Shown one piece after another: positions 11,601 to 24,957 of a DNA stretch of 64,000 nucleotides. The DNA comes from Nansenia antarctica. Taxonomy: Eukaryota > Chordata > Actinopteri > Argentiniformes > Microstomatidae. Each line of letters begins with the position of its first letter. The first letter of the stretch is position 1. The stretch is taken from NCBI GenBank assembly GCA_963989245.1, contig OZ022342.1, positions 69,670,573 through 69,734,572 on the forward strand, written 5' to 3'. Below the pieces are notes generated by a model that saw nothing but the letters and a program-made list of their open reading frames with translations, was not told the origin of the DNA and did no database searches. The position numbers and the translations under genes are program-made.

Positions 11601-14600
11601 ATGGTGGCCTCTACCGAGCTCTGGTGGATAACAGAGTCCTGGAAGATATGGAGGAGAGGGGGGTGGAGTACCTCCACGTGTACTGTGTTGACAACATACT
11701 GGTCAAAATGGCTGACCCCACCTTTATTGGGTTCTGTGTGAGCAAGGAGGCAGACTGCGGCGCCAAGGTACATGGTGTATGAAAGGAGATATTGTGTAGA
11801 CACAGAAATGAAATGTACTGAGTGTGCCTGCTAGGAACCACATCAGGCTATCCATGTCAAGTCAAGTCAAGTCAGCTTTATTTATATAGCACATTTACAT
11901 ACTGCAGCAGCTGAACCAAAGTGCTTCACAGGTGTAGAACAGGTAAAGTGCAGGATATTAAATAAAATGCAACACAATACAAGATATGATAACATTTAAA
12001 AGAAGAGAAGATAAAAGGACTAAAAACAATAAAACAATAAAAGCCAGGGACCTATAATAAAACAATAAAAGCCAGGGACCTAACGATGGCTATCCATAGG
12101 TATTTTGGTTGGGGCTGATAGTACAGCCATATTAAGTTTGCCTGTACTAACACACACACACTGCTATATGATATTATTATATAACTACTACTATGTGGTG
12201 CTATGATGCCACTACGTTTGGTTCGTATGTATTTTTGTGATTTCAACTAACTAAACTACTTTTATAGTTATATAGTAATAGTATATATACAGTACCAATC
12301 AAACGTTTGGATACACTTCCCCATTCAATTTAATGACTAACTTTTGACTGGTTCTCTATATACACACCAGGAATAATCTAAAGGCTTGAACTTCCCATTG
12401 GATTCATGGTGGCATTAAGTCCTCCTCAAATCAAATCAAAGTTTATATAACATACACACAGGATACAGCTGTAGACAGTACAATGAAATGCTTATTCACG
12501 AGCCTCTCAACAGTGCAGAGAAACACAAAGATAGGAATACTATACTATAGTAATAGAGTAAATAACAATACAGTACCAATATACAATCAATAGTAATAAC
12601 AGTCAACAATAAGTATAGATCCAGATAAATAATATGCATATAAATATAGCAGCAATGCTCAGCATGCTTCACTGCATCACATTGTGTCTGGAATTATAAT
12701 GTTGTGTGATTCTCTCTTGCATGAGCAATCAAAGGAGCTGCTCTGAAGTTATGACTTGTTAGAGCGTCTGCTCTATTTCAGATGGTGTTTTTACACATTC
12801 ATACGTGTGACATTTCCAGGTTGTTGAGAAGGCCTACCCTGCAGAGCCGGTGGGGGTGGTGTGCAGAGTGGAGGGGGTCCACCAGGTGGTGGAGTACAGC
12901 GAGGTCCAGCCGGAGACGGCTGAGCTCCGGGGTCCGGGGGGAGAGCTCCTGTACAGCGCAGGGAACATCTGCAACCACTTCTTCACCCGGACCTTCCTCA
13001 AGGAGGTGGCACAGTGAGTGAGAGAGAAACACTGTGATGTGGCTTAGTGCTAATAAGTCCTCTGCACAGTAGGTTGGGGGGCCTGTTCGTTCTTGTTAAA
13101 AGGCTGGTTCACTGTTTTGATATTTTTGATATCCCGTCCCTTGCATGGGGGGCAGCTGTGATTATCAGATCACATCTACCTGCTGATTAGGGCTTTCATC
13201 ATTGAATGTTTTATTTCAAGCAGGTTCAAGTTCGACATCAGAAATTGATACGATAGTTTGATGAAAACAGTGTATTACACTGTGTGTTGGTAATTTAAAA
13301 AGTTGTTTTATGAGCTGGAGAAAAGCAGTTATTCGGTTTGAACACCACCGCTGTTGCCCTACTTTCAGAGACTTAACATGACAGATATTTAAAAAAAAAT
13401 GTAATTGTCAAAATAGTGAACATCATTAGCTTGAAATGTTACTTTTAGAAAGTCCTAACTGAGAGTAATTCTCTCTCTTTATTAATCTTGAACTCAACCC
13501 ACAATTAGGAGTTTCGTCTTTTTGTCTCTTTTTTGACAAACAAACATGCTTAAGCGTTGTATTATCTAAAGGTCATTTCAGGGTCAGATGAAGCAGCATG
13601 TGGCGATCAAGAAAGTCCCTTTTGTGGACAGAGAAGGCAATCGTGTGACACCCACCAAACCCAACGGAATCAAAATGGAGAAATTCGTTTTTGACGTCTT
13701 TCAGTTTTCAAGGTGACCTTTTCTCTCTTTGTTATTACACTGTAACATAACAGGAAAGATTCTGATTCTCTAATCATCTGCTCCTTGAACGGAGGTGTGT
13801 AATTACACAATTCTCATTTCCTGTTGTTCATGTCATACATTATACACGTAGACACAGCACATGGTATCTAAAACCCAAAGTTATTCCCACGAAATGACTG
13901 TTGATTTTTAAAACATCTTTAGAACAGTGAACTGTTGAATAATGTCCAACAGGAAGACCCTTTCTCTAACTATACACCAGATATCATCGAGTCATTTCCC
14001 ACTTTCCATTGGCAGGAAATTTGTTGCATTTGAGGTACTTCGAGACGAGGAATTCTCACCGCTGAAAAACGCTGACGGGGCACCCCTGGATACCCCAACC
14101 ACAGCCAGGCGAGCTTTACTGGCCCAGCACTACCGCTGGGCCCTGGCGGCTGGAGGCTGCTTCCTGGATGCTGAGCGGAATGCCATACCTACACCCAGTG
14201 AGAGGTAACTACTAACTACCAGTGTTTTCTTTTTTTCCACAATATTTTTTATTATCATTTTCATATACCAACACCAAAGAAAAAACAACAGAAAAAACAA
14301 AGAAAGAGAAACATACAATAACAAAGATCACAAACATAGACACACACAACCTGCATCAATTTGGGATTGAATAAAAACAAAACAAAAACAAAACTTTCCT
14401 CCACTTTGTATAAAATATTCCATCCTACATGTTCTTCATGTATGGTTCCCACAGCTTGTCAAAGTCTTTCCGCTTGCCTTTAATAATGTAGGTTAATCTT
14501 TCCAGACCAATACATTCCAAGAGCCCCCTTCTTCCACATTCTCAATGATGGAGCGTCCATACTCTTCCAACTACCAGTGTTCTTGGTGAAATGTGCACTC

Positions 14601-15446
14601 ATTTGCCTCTACCTGTCTAGTGTATAAATAAATAAATAAATAAATAAACAACAAATCCTGGGAAAGGATTTCTCCTGACCCTCTATGGGTTGTGCATGGC
14701 CTCAGCGAAGAAAACATTACTCTGGTTACAGTGGGATTCTGTGGCACGCCCTGAGTCTCGAGACTCTCACATACTTCCATTTTGGATAAACACTTGTGTA
14801 ATTCTTTTAGAATTGATCGTGAACTAAAGTAGTAATTCTGTGGTATTCCTGACCTTGCACCACTAAGCAATATTATATAATTTGGGATAATTATTCAATA
14901 CTTCACCATGCAACCCTGTGCCCGTCAGTGAGCTATGTTTCACCATGGGGTTGACCAATGCCTGACCACCAGTGAGCTGTGTGGATGGTACTTGATAGAG
15001 GGTGACCATTTCTCCATGTTGTTTTTTTGTAGGGTGACACAGGATAAAGAACCCCCAGCAGTCTGTGAGATCTCCCCGCTGGTGTCCTACTCAGGAGAGG
15101 TGACCCCACTGGGAATACATTATTATCATATACTAAATATATACTGTATATATTATATTAATTATATTATATTAATATATAAAAATGAGGTTGAAGTTCA
15201 GATTGTGAGCTATTATTTGAGGTTGTTTCATACCCGTTGGTTTCACCATTTAGAATCAACGACAGTGTTATACATAGACTGCAATCTCAGGGCACCAAAA
15301 GTATTTGGACAGATTAACATTATGTCCCAAAAATAAGCACTCATGTTTAGTATTTGGTCTCGTATCTTTTGCATGCGAAAACTGCCTGACGTCTGCGACA
15401 CGTTGATCCCATGATGTTCCCCTTTCACAAACTGTCAGAACTGCTC

Positions 15447-15521
<75 letters not shown>

Positions 15522-15638
15522 ATTTCCCAGTCTGTGTGTCTTCCTCAGGGTTTGGGGCAGCTGCTGAAACAGAAGGCGTTGACGTCTCCTTTCCTTCTGG
15601 ATGAGAGCAGCGCAGCGGGGCTCCTTCAGGCTCCGTAG
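8609..15638 (+). CDS. uap1l1: UDP-N-acetylhexosamine pyrophosphorylase-like protein 1 (nine exons)
   Basis: Exons are 8609-8888, 10308-10512, 10947-11122, 11595-11767, 12820-13013, 13572-13712, 14016-14204, 15033-15099 and 15549-15638, in a continuous frame of 504 aa. This is a cytosolic UDPGP-family nucleotidyltransferase paralogous to UAP1, which makes UDP-GlcNAc from UTP and GlcNAc-1-phosphate. The uridine-binding signature LAGGQGTRLG is at 108-117, with YPKGMY following and K122 in the usual place; MAPDGNGGLY, DCGAKVVEK, NHFF and NGIKMEKFVFDVFQF are all present. LREHC near the N-terminus, TSEFTL, CEISPLVSYSGE and the C-terminus favour UAP1L1 over UAP1. Exon 6 is joined at TCTAAAG|GTC, the acceptor that keeps frame and aligns with the family (KEVAQSFQGQMKQHVA). 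The activity of UAP1L1 itself is less well established than that of UAP1. Confidence 0.95.
11860..12090 (-). mobile_element. LINE/SINE 3' fragment, minus orientation
   Basis: Starts TCAAGTCAAGTCAAGTCAGC then TTTATTTATATAGCACATTT, the inverse of the common fish retroposon end AAATGTGCTATATAAATAAA. It lies in uap1l1 intron 4. A short direct repeat (AATAAAAGCCAGGGACCTA twice) closes it. Confidence 0.5.
12288..12355. mobile_element. Tc1-like terminal fragment
   Basis: ACAGTACCAATCAAACGTTT resembles the outer end of fish Tc1-like transposons (CAGTACCAGTCAAAAGTTTG), and about 45 bp further on CTTTTGACTGGT reads as its inverse. It appears to be two ends left after an internal deletion, and is too short for coding. 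Confidence 0.45.
14225..14580 (-). mobile_element. L1-like LINE 3' end in uap1l1 intron 7
   Basis: On the minus strand the end of an ORF2-type frame reads LERLTYIIKGKRKDFDKLW, then EPYMKNM and a stop near 14425, followed by an AT-rich 3' UTR. A second copy in the opposite orientation is at 38655-38985, with one coding change (KDF versus KGF). Confidence 0.7.
15450..15519. repeat. (CA)n microsatellite in uap1l1 intron 8
   Basis: About 35 CA units, ending 29 nt before the last exon begins at 15549; length change here could affect the polypyrimidine spacing of that acceptor. Confidence 0.95.
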
Positions 15639-16002
15639 CTCTACTCTTACATAGGGTGCATTCGTAAATTCGCTATGAGAGCGCCGGAGCGCACACTGGG
15701 TTCAATATCATAGAGGGACCAAGTCATTTGATTGGACAAGAGGCATTCCACGAGTGCTGATCAGATCTCAGATGTCAGCAATGACAGAGGAATCAAAGGG
15801 AATTAAAAAAAGATGCCGTGTCTCGATTGACAAACGGTGCATGTTTATTCCTAAATGGTGTTTTTGATACATGAAGCAGTTCCTCACAATATTTTTTTTG
15901 TGATATCTGCGGCCAAAAAACTTTTTCTAAAAATGTGTAAGGCAATTTGTTATATATAGATATATTTTTAAATGTGTTGATAATTCTCATTTCACTGAAA
16001 GC

Positions 16003-16008
16003 AATAAA
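16003..16008 (+). terminator. Polyadenylation signal AATAAA (uap1l1)
   Basis: Canonical hexamer about 365 nt after the uap1l1 stop. From here to 17014 there is no coding feature; the second half (16500-17010) presumably holds the zdhhc12 promoter and 5' UTR. Confidence 0.65.
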
Positions 16009-17014
16009 ATGTCACATGTGCTCAGTTCTAATAAGATTGACGGCTTCCTTTTGTGTTCCAACATTATGTTGCATGGAGTGCTAGAAAAACGAATTTAATC
16101 CACACTGAATTGACTTCTTGCATCTACATTATTTAAAATGGGTGGGGCCATACAACAAAAACACACCCTCTCTGCCTTTGTGAACACCTGAGACAGACTC
16201 CTGTCAGCCTTCACCAGCGTATAACGCGCACTCACTGGAGACACCCAAACAAGCGTGCAGCGCTGCAATACTGACATGATGATAATGTTGATTCATTATT
16301 TACATTTTCTCATTTTAATAGAGGCACAAATGTGTGGGTTTTGTGCGTCAATGGGTAGTTTGCGTGCAAATAATAACACGTCTCATCTAGTCTCCAAATC
16401 ACGTTGTTCTCACGCCTCCTTTCGAGGTCTAGAGAATTTTAGATCAGTTGATGTGGTTCGGATTAAATGTGACGGAATCCCTTTCTGACATTCAGCAGTG
16501 ACAGTGACATTCCCTTGCATTTGACACATCACATGGCCCACACATCACGTGACCAAACGAGGACGTCATTGTCACGTGGTCATTGCCATTTTGATACATA
16601 CAAAAACAACACGAGCGCAGCACAGCCTCGGAGTCCAGCGGCTCATTTGTCTTGCGTTATTGAATGCGTTATTTTCTCCCGTCTGCTTTCTTTATTTAAA
16701 ACTTAAGGAAATATTTTTGGGGGAGCATTCGCCATTGGAAGTGCAATTCCACCAGAGGGAACTAGCTAGCAAGATAGCCCGGAGCTGTATTAATTGTGCA
16801 GCTAGCGTGTTACAATGTCAGCTGACTGGTAGTAAAAGCGTTACTGAGCGACCAGTCCAGTAGTGAGCTGGATAGCTGGGAGGAGGGATGTGGGACGATG
16901 GTTAGGATGTAGGCAGCTGAATGCACTCAGATCACTTAATGCATACACGTTCCTGTAGCGATCAGCTAGCTCGTTGTGTTTATGGCTACAGTATGCATGT
17001 TCTAGAATGCTAGA

Positions 17015-20000
17015 ATGTTCAAAAATGTGTTCGGGTCAGGATTTCTTGTAAGGACCGCTCATGTTATCCTGACATGGGTGATAACGTTAATACTCTTCCT
17101 ACATGACACAGGTAAATCCATCATATATTTGGTTATTTTCCATTTTCATTAATGAAGCCTAACTGGAATTTGTATCATTTGCCATCATAAGCTCTGTGGG
17201 TTTTTCTTTTGTATTTCAAGCCTGAGCATTAAGAGAGAGAGCTGTGTTTACCCATTACATAATGAATGTGTTTATGCATTACATGCACATGCTTTCAGTT
17301 GGATAGACACAGCTCTCTCTTATGCACAACATGCACATCGCTTCTTATTTGTTACCATCTCTATATTTATTTTGTTAATTATCTCCAGCACCATAATGTA
17401 ATAATATATGATATTCAGTGGTCTGTTTTTACCCCTACTGACATGATAGGAGGGTAATTTCCTTAGGACCTTTTCTCTTACATGTTGTAATACATGATGT
17501 AGGAAAAGAAAACACAGTAAAAAAACACAAAATTGATTGCATTTATGTTCCTCCACATTTCATTGAAGAGATTGCATTTAGAATCCAAATTATATGATAT
17601 ATATATATATATGATAGAATCTATGGACCTTGCCAGTAGAAGGACCACCATATGAGAAACAATTGAGTAAATATGGAATGGTATCAAACACGTCAAACAC
17701 ACCATGGTTTGACACCATTCCATCCTTATTCCATTCCATGCATTACAATGCAATGTCTGCTGTCACTGACCCACATTTTGATTGTGTCTGCTGTCCTCTA
17801 AATTACCTGCTAGAGGTGGCGGCTGTGGTGCAGGAGGTAGAGCCGGCGTCTAATGATCGCAAGGTCGGCAGATCGGCGGTTCGAACCCCGGCTGGCCACA
17901 TGTTGAGGTGTGGCTAAATTGCTCCCAACGGGCGGCCCGACGCCTTGCATGGTAGCTTGCCGCCGTGTGTGAATGGGTGAAGGAGAGGCTGTTGTAAAGC
18001 GCTTTGGAATAAGGCGCTATATTAGTCAGTCCACCTAGGTGCCATTTGTTAAATTATGTAGAATTGTAGGAAATTAGCTTTAAATTTAAAATCTGGGGGA
18101 GGGCCAGTGTGAATAAGACCTACGCCTGTTAACCTCTGACCTACGCCTTGAACACTCTGTGACTTTTTGCATTGCAGATCTGCGGAAGCAAGAGGAGACG
18201 GGCGAGCTGGTACTTCCTGTGCTGTATGTCTTGCTGGTCCTGGTTTCAGTGTTGCTGTATTTCGCAGTCTCCCTCATGGACCCAGGCTTCGTCCTGTCTG
18301 ACGAGGGCGATGTGCAGGTGTGTGTTAACACTAGAACAACCTCCTAAAAGAGCTGCCTCTGGGGTCAAATGACACCTTCTTTACAATGCTCAAACTGCTA
18401 TTTACACACATTGACCACTAGTTGGCCACTTGTAAATTAGCCTGATTCCAACACAGAAAAACGGCAAAATAGATTTAATAGATTTACTAGCTTATCCTGA
18501 TGCGATTTTGAAAATGTAAGGATACTGGTTGGTAGAACGCACATATCTAGTAAAAGTCATGAAAGGAGGGTCCTGAAATTAGAAATTTTGCAAAGATATA
18601 AAATGTTTCTGTTATAGTGTTTTAGTGTTAAGCATGAGGTCCTGCTATTCTACACATGAAAGCCTTCACTCATTTAGTGCTGAGGGTGAATAAAGTCGCC
18701 CAAATTGTCAACATTCTACAGTGCCACGGGTGACTTCACCAGAAATGCATAAATGATGATGCTTCATTTTGTAGCCAATCAAAGTATTGTTTCTAGGTAA
18801 ACAGCACTATACAAGACGTGGCACTCTAGGTGGTGAATGTTCCGGAATTCTTTGTCAGTTTAGTGAGTTAATCATGTGATTTCTCATAATGGATTGGGTT
18901 TACATAGCCTCACGGTCAGATACTCCATAGATTTTATATAGTCTGATAGGCAGGTGACATTACCTTGCCCACTATACATTTGGAGCACCCATCTTGGTGA
19001 TTCCACACCAGCCATTTTGTGCCAGAAAACTCACCACACATTATCAGTGGAGAGGTGAGGAGTGATTAATGCCTGGTAGGAATCAGGGGGTAAATAGGAA
19101 GCTCTATGCAGGCCAGGTTGGGAATTTAGCAAGGATCCTTGCACTAACTGCCATGGCATTTTTTGTCAGGACCTCGGTTTCGTATACAGGACGCACTGAT
19201 AATACCTAAACTTAAGGACCTGTTCATAATTCTGCTTTCATTTGATTATTGATTACTTTATCTCATTGTCATGTGTAGTATGAACTATGATCGGAGCCTA
19301 TCCACTCATACCTTCAATATGTTACCTATCAAATGGCATCCTGCTTCTGCATGTGATCATCTTGTGATGTGATCAAAAATGTTATAGTTTGGGTCTGGGT
19401 TTTGGCAGAAATTAGATGGGGCGTTCAGCAGACAGTTAAAGGTCCTCTGCACCCTGTTTTCAGTTCACGCTGGGCATCACCGAGGAGCAGCAGGACATGA
19501 TACCCCACACCATCAAGGCTCTGCGACAGCGCCGCTGTGGACATTGCCTGCTGCAGGTACGTAGCGACACCCACCTCCTTGCCTGTGTTATGTTCTAGAT
19601 TGTGCAGGTATGGGGATGGCTGTCAAACGTTATAACTGTATCTTTAACTTATCTGAGCCGCAAGAAAGAGATGCATCTATGGAGCAGATTGTTTCCATGG
19701 TATCAAATGTAATGAGTGTCATGATACGAGTGGCGCGTAAATCTGTTGGAGCCGATTAGCAAGTGATGAGTCAGTGACCGGTAAGAGATCTTATGTGACC
19801 TCCTTTCTCTTGAGCAGCAGCCAATGAGATCCAAGCACTGTCAGACGTGTCAGCACTGCGTCCGTCGCTATGACCACCACTGCCCCTGGATCGAGAACTG
19901 TGTCGGTGAGAGGAACCACCGCTGGTTTGTGCTCTACCTGGCCGTCCAGCTGCTGGTCCTGTTCTGGAGTCTGCACATGGCCTGGTGAGTTCAGGGCCCA

Positions 20001-20997
20001 GTTGTTCAAAACTTTTAATCTGGATCAGAATGATCCCGATTCTTTTCTCATATCCAGGAATAACTGGGGCCAGATGTGTCTGATCCATTTCAGATGTCTG
20101 ATTCAATTTACAAATAGTTCAGGTGTGTCTGATCCAGTTTTAACATGGTTCAGATGTCTCTGACCCAGTTATTCATGGTTTAGCTGCGTCCTGAATGTTT
20201 TCACCAGGTCTATTTCCATGGAAGATACACTGTATACATTTCCTGTTATGATTGATTCCATCAATTTCATGGTAATTTTAAATTTAATTTAATTATAATT
20301 TTGCCATTTAGCAGACGCTAAATACACATATCTAATGAATGAATTATTATTCATCTTCTGTAGCTGTTGTACTTGCATCAGGGAATTACGAGTGTGGGGA
20401 CGTTTGTCTTTGTACACAGCAACTCAGAAGTTTTGTTTTACAGATGACTCTCACACTACCTCGGAAAGTAGCATGGACACTTGTTTGCAAGTTCAAATAC
20501 CCGTGGCACCTTTGCTGTGCAATTGTTAGCATAGCTGGTTAGCATCGGGTACTTGAGGAAACGATCACGTGTGTTGGCAAGTCAGATGTTGCACGTTCAA
20601 GGCAAGCGACTTAAATTTCGGGGCGACTGTTCGCAACAACTTGACGTCTGTTTCATGTGTACTTCATGTCTTTCCTCACAGGTCAGGGTTCACGTACGCC
20701 CCCTCCTGGCAGCTGTGGCTGCGTGGTAACGGGGTGTTGCTGGGGGCGTCCGTGGTGGTGTCCGTTCTGTCCCTGACCGTGCTGCTGCTCCTGGGGTCCC
20801 ACCTGTACCTGGTCTCCCTCAACACCACCACCTGGGAGTTCATGTCGCGCCACCGCATCTCCTACCTCAAGCACTGCGGTGCAGACGAGAACCCGTTCGA
20901 CCGCGGCGTTCTACGCAACCTCTGGGGCTTCTTCTGCGTGTGGGGGACGGTGGTGTGGGAGCAGGTTTACTTCAGGGAGGGCAACGACCCCGTCTAG
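17015..20997 (+). CDS. zdhhc12: DHHC palmitoyltransferase ZDHHC12 (five exons)
   Basis: Exons are 17015-17111, 18178-18317, 19464-19556, 19821-19984 and 20682-20997; the product is 269 aa (human about 267). It is a multi-pass Golgi/ER enzyme that transfers palmitate to cysteines of target proteins. Four hydrophobic segments lie near residues 14-31, 43-63, 146-165 and 183-209. The zinc-binding cysteine-rich domain spans C104 to C137 with the catalytic DHHC at 128-131 (C131), followed by PW. The TTxE motif is TTWE at 214-217. [14 protein letters not shown] and NPFDRG match the family. The exon 4 acceptor is a CAGCAG repeat, so forms with one or two extra glutamines are possible; 19821 is chosen because it aligns without an insertion. 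Whether this is the a or b fish paralogue cannot be told. Confidence 0.93.
17822..18040 (+). mobile_element. tRNA-derived SINE in zdhhc12 intron 1
   Basis: A GGTTCGAACCCC B-box is at 17878-17889, with an A-box-like GTGCAGGAGGTAGAGC upstream. The body includes CTTGCATGGTAGCTTGCCGCC, and the tail TGTAAAGCGCTTTGGAATAA is a widespread fish SINE ending. It stands in the gene's sense orientation. Confidence 0.75.
18668..18856 (+). repeat. Dispersed repeat family member, about 190 bp (zdhhc12 intron 2)
   Basis: It shares GTAGCCAATCAAAG, GTGGCACTCTAGGTGGTGA and AAATTGTCAACATT with copies at about 27196-27365 (+), 32037-32230 (-) and a partial copy near 53085-53175. It has no coding potential and is probably a short non-autonomous element. 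Confidence 0.65.
20285..20335 (-). repeat. Short SINE-tail relic in zdhhc12 intron 4
   Basis: It contains GCCATTTAGCAGACGC, the inverse of the fish SINE-tail motif. It is too short to classify. Confidence 0.35.
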
Positions 20998-21909
20998 CTA
21001 GCAAAGTTCACTCTCCATCCTTAGACATACCTTCCTAGCCAACTAGGCTAGGACTTTCCTGATCCTTCTGTGCATAAAACGTCCTTATTGCTGTATTGAC
21101 TGTCCTGGCGACTTACCCCCCTTGAAACTAAGACTGCCCCCCCCCCCATCACTGGCATGTACTCGGTTTTGAAGCAATGTGAAGGGAGTCTTGATACAAG
21201 AGTAAGTACACAATTACTGAACCATTTGTTGAACAGAATAGGTTTTGGAAGTAACGTACACTATTCCCTTCTGAGCTGTTGTACTCCAGTCTACTAAGGC
21301 GTTACAAGCGAACTGTTGTTATGTAGAGGAACGAAGGTACCTCTTTTATACACCATTGGTAAAAAAAAGAATCCTTGAAATATCCTTGAAAGCATGTTTG
21401 GAAACTTGTTTGTTGCCTTGTTGGTGTATTCCCGCAATATTGACCGCATGGACCAGAGGAGCAACAAAGAAACTAATCGACACCTTGGTCAAGAAGCACA
21501 TTCCTCTTTACTAGTTACATGTCATGTTTGGTAACTTGAAATAGTGTAACCAATTCCACATTTTCAATGTCTGATTATTGTAATAGGGAAACCTTATTTG
21601 AATCTGTACAAAAAAATTTGCCAGGTTTGTAAGTGTCCATTACAGCTCAAAGCTGCCTTTTGAGCCAATGTCTACAGGGTTTACATGAAAGCAAAGCACA
21701 TCCGTTATGAACAATCAATACTTATTGCTCTGCGTAAGTAGTGGGACAGGGAAGCATTTTTTTAAAAACATTTTGGGTTCTATACTCCAGAGATTTCTAT
21801 TTGAAATCAAACAATTACTATGAGGTTAAAATAGATTCTCACCTTACATTTCTAGTTTTTGGTATCTTAGGAATATTGTACAGAACTTTATAGCAGAGAT
21901 ATATAAATG

Positions 21910-22502
21910 AATAAAAAGGTGTATTCCCTAACTAAATGGTTAGCTTGTCACGTGTGCAAGAGAGAGCAATAATTGTAATATCAATTTATATTTTAGTATT
22001 GGAAAATCTTTATTGCTTCCAGGTGTGAGATTTAAAAATCAGTGACTTTTGATTTTATAAAAATGATATGTTCGGTCTTGTAAAAGTGTTGACTTCAGTG
22101 TGAGCTGTTTTTGAACAAAGTAATAAATGCAATAGTATTCTGTCATGCAATATGTTTTTTAAACTGTAGTATTAAATCAATTGAATTCAATGTTCTGTAT
22201 TACAAATGGTTTTATTTTTAAATGCATCCATTCACATCATTCCAGTCCAGTAAATGCATGCATTTATATAGTCCTTTAGGTAGTGTAAAGAAATAAGGAT
22301 TGGTCTCATCTTTCGACAGTGTTGTCATAGTAATTCACACCGTAACTTACCTAGTAGTAAAACACTTTATTTATTTTACATACAATATATGGATAGCATC
22401 ATACTCACTGTGATGGAATGCAAAATTCGCCTTATGAATACTCTTTTTACTTTACTGGCAAACATTTGTGTCCTAGTTCCTTTTGTATTACCTCATAATA
22501 AA
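21910..22502 (+). terminator. Candidate polyadenylation signals of zdhhc12
   Basis: AATAAA occurs at 21910-21915, 22122-22127 and 22497-22502 in the AT-rich region after the zdhhc12 stop. Any could be used. The last approaches the 3' end of the convergent pkn3 gene, so the two transcripts may end close together or overlap. Confidence 0.5.
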
Positions 22503-22544
22503 CTTCCTCATGCCATTCACTGTCTTTCAACAGCACAAGATTAG

Positions 22545-22640
22545 ACTAGCAATGGGTTGATTACACACAAACAGATGGTCACTAGCAATGAGTTGATTAC
22601 AGACAAACAGATGGTCACTAGCAATGGGTTGATTACAGTA
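22545..22640. repeat. 44-bp tandem repeat, about 2.2 copies
   Basis: The segment CACTAGCAATGGGTTGATTA recurs three times at 44-bp spacing with single-base changes. It lies between zdhhc12 and pkn3. Confidence 0.8.
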
Positions 22641-22900
22641 AACGGGCAGTGTTTTGAACCACCTAACCTGTAACCTGTAATCAGAGGTAGTTTAATTGTC
22701 CCAGCAGATGTACATTATCTTCAATCATCCAGAAAGCTTTTTAGGAGAAGCTATCAGAAACTATGGCAACAACTCAAGTCACATGCTTTTGACCAATCAA
22801 ATCAAGACTCCCTCCCTTATGCTATGATTGTCTAAAACCATGGCGATATCAACGCTTGTGCATAAGGATAAAAAAAGGCGATTTTAGAAATGCATACATT

Positions 22901-22906
22901 TTTATT
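22901..22906 (-). terminator. Possible polyadenylation signal of pkn3
   Basis: TTTATT on the plus strand is AATAAA on the minus strand, about 940 nt beyond the pkn3 stop. A further TTTATT pair near 22363-22372 is an alternative, and the choice cannot be settled from sequence. Confidence 0.35.
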
Positions 22907-23382
22907 ACCGGTATCTTCAAATCCCCCAATTACTAGACCACAATTGAGTGAAGGCATCATTAATAAAATATTGCATTTTATATAAAATATGCCATGTGTA
23001 ACTAAATCAAACATTACAATCAAACTTTAGGCCTATCAAAACTTCATCATCATTTCCCATCGATGACATTTCGCAACACATGCTATGACAAATGTATTTT
23101 ACTGTTTCATGGTTTACGACAACTTTTCATTGTTTAAGACAAGTGCATAGTATGACAGGTAGTATGTCAGGTGGTGATGCTGGTCTCAATGGCTGCTCAA
23201 GTCAACATGGCTGACACATCCCTCATTACTCTATGGATTGATCTGCATTCATCTCCTAACTTACAGCTTGCAATGTGAACACATTAACTTACATCAGGAA
23301 GACAAATGGGAGACAATATTCTGGTTGACACAAAGACAACTGATCCTTTCTTCAGCACCGTATAACAGACGTTTTCATCGGT

Positions 23383-23606
23383 CTAAAGTGCATAGTCTAA
23401 AGTGGTAGTTCGGTCTAAAGTGCATAGTTCAAAATGGCAGATGTTTTCATCGGTCTAAACAGTGCATAGTTCAAAATGGCAGACGTTTTCATCGGTCTAA
23501 ATAGTGCATAGTTCAAAATGGCAGACGTTTTCCTCGGTCTAAATAGTGCATAGTTCAAAATGGCAGACGTTTTCATCGGTCTAAATAGTGCATAGTTCAA
23601 AATGGC
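23383..23606 (-). repeat. 50-bp tandem repeat in the pkn3 3' region
   Basis: About four and a half copies of a unit built from GGTCTAAATAGTGCATAG and TTCAAAATGGCAGACG, differing by single bases. They lie 240-460 nt downstream of the pkn3 stop and are therefore probably inside its 3' UTR. Confidence 0.85.
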
Positions 23607-23845
23607 AGCAGACGGTCCTTCAACAACTGGGACTGGTGAGCCTGAGCCTTACCTAGGAACACCAGGAGGCTTCAATGGAGCTGACCGGTGTTCATTCAAC
23701 CATACAAACCTGTTTACAACGCAGCAAAGGGAGTAAGGAACCAACTTCAGTTGTGTCGAGCTCCTGTCCTGCCCTCCAGTCTGCCTGTCTGTCTGTCCTG
23801 CCCTCCAGTCTGCCCGTCTGTCTGTCCATCAGTCGGTGTTTGCAG

Positions 23846-24895
23846 TTAGGACACTGAGGAGAAATCAAAGTCTGCAAAGATCTCCTGCTGGTCGGCGGTG
23901 AGGAAGTAGGGCGTCTGCGGGGGGGTGAGGACCGGCTTCAGAGACGTGAACTCCTGGTCGAAGTTGCCGACGTCCGCCGGGGCCTTGATGGACGGGTAGA
24001 ACGGCGGCTTCACCTCCTTGGCCAGCAGAGCCTTCCAGTCCATGCCCTGCGTTGAAGAACATGTAACATTAAACACATTTTTTTCTGAGTGGGGCAGTCC
24101 CACTCATATTTTTCATTTTATTGGACAGATATAATGAAGACAGACAGGAAAGTAAGGAGAAGAAGGGAGGGCATGTCAGCAGGGCATGGGCCGGATTCGA
24201 ACCCATGCCGACATGGGCATATGTGTGTGCACTGTAGGCTGCGGTGCTAGACCACTGGACCACCCCAGGCCACAAAAACACTATTTTTCTAAATATTGAA
24301 ATCAATAGGCATAGGCGAATAGTGCAATTCCATTTGTAATTATTTTGCTACGCCTCTTCTGACGTTTTGTTTGCGGTAAACGGCTATTGACGTTGTATAT
24401 AATTTCAGCATGGCTGAACGCACCTTTTAAATCAATCAGATTGTACCAATCAGAGTTGCCGGCTCTAACCGATGTACATACGTATGTGGTTAACGAACCT
24501 TTATTATCTTAATAAACTACTGTAAATCCCTGGGTGTTTGACATGACCGAATGGCCAGACAGAATACAGCTGCCTTCTGACCCGTTATGCCTGTGCCTTT
24601 TCTACATGGCATCAAAACAACAACATAAAAGTGAAGTGGTGCGCACCAGCTTACCATGTAGACAATGTACGGCACCATAGCAACTAAGCATCATTTCGAC
24701 TGAACATTCCAATGTCAGTTGAGTGGTTGTTCATAAGGCTGTGAGCTAAAACCTCCAAATGGTACACCACGAGATTTGAATGGGCATGTCCGTTCTACAC
24801 ATGCTATTTCTATGAAAGGATCTTGTAAGTACAGCAGTGTCCTCTTTCTTTAAGATGAGAAAGAGTGACAGAGAGAGAGAGAGAGAATGAAAGAG

Positions 24896-24957
<62 letters not shown>

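Noticed and set aside
13586..13712. Starting uap1l1 exon 6 at the TTTCAG|GGTCAG acceptor
   Set aside because: It does not match the phase left by exon 5; the acceptor at 13571/13572 restores the frame and the expected family length.
17822..17905. A functional tRNA gene
   Set aside because: The B-box is good but no cloverleaf with matching acceptor stem is evident, and a SINE body and tail follow.
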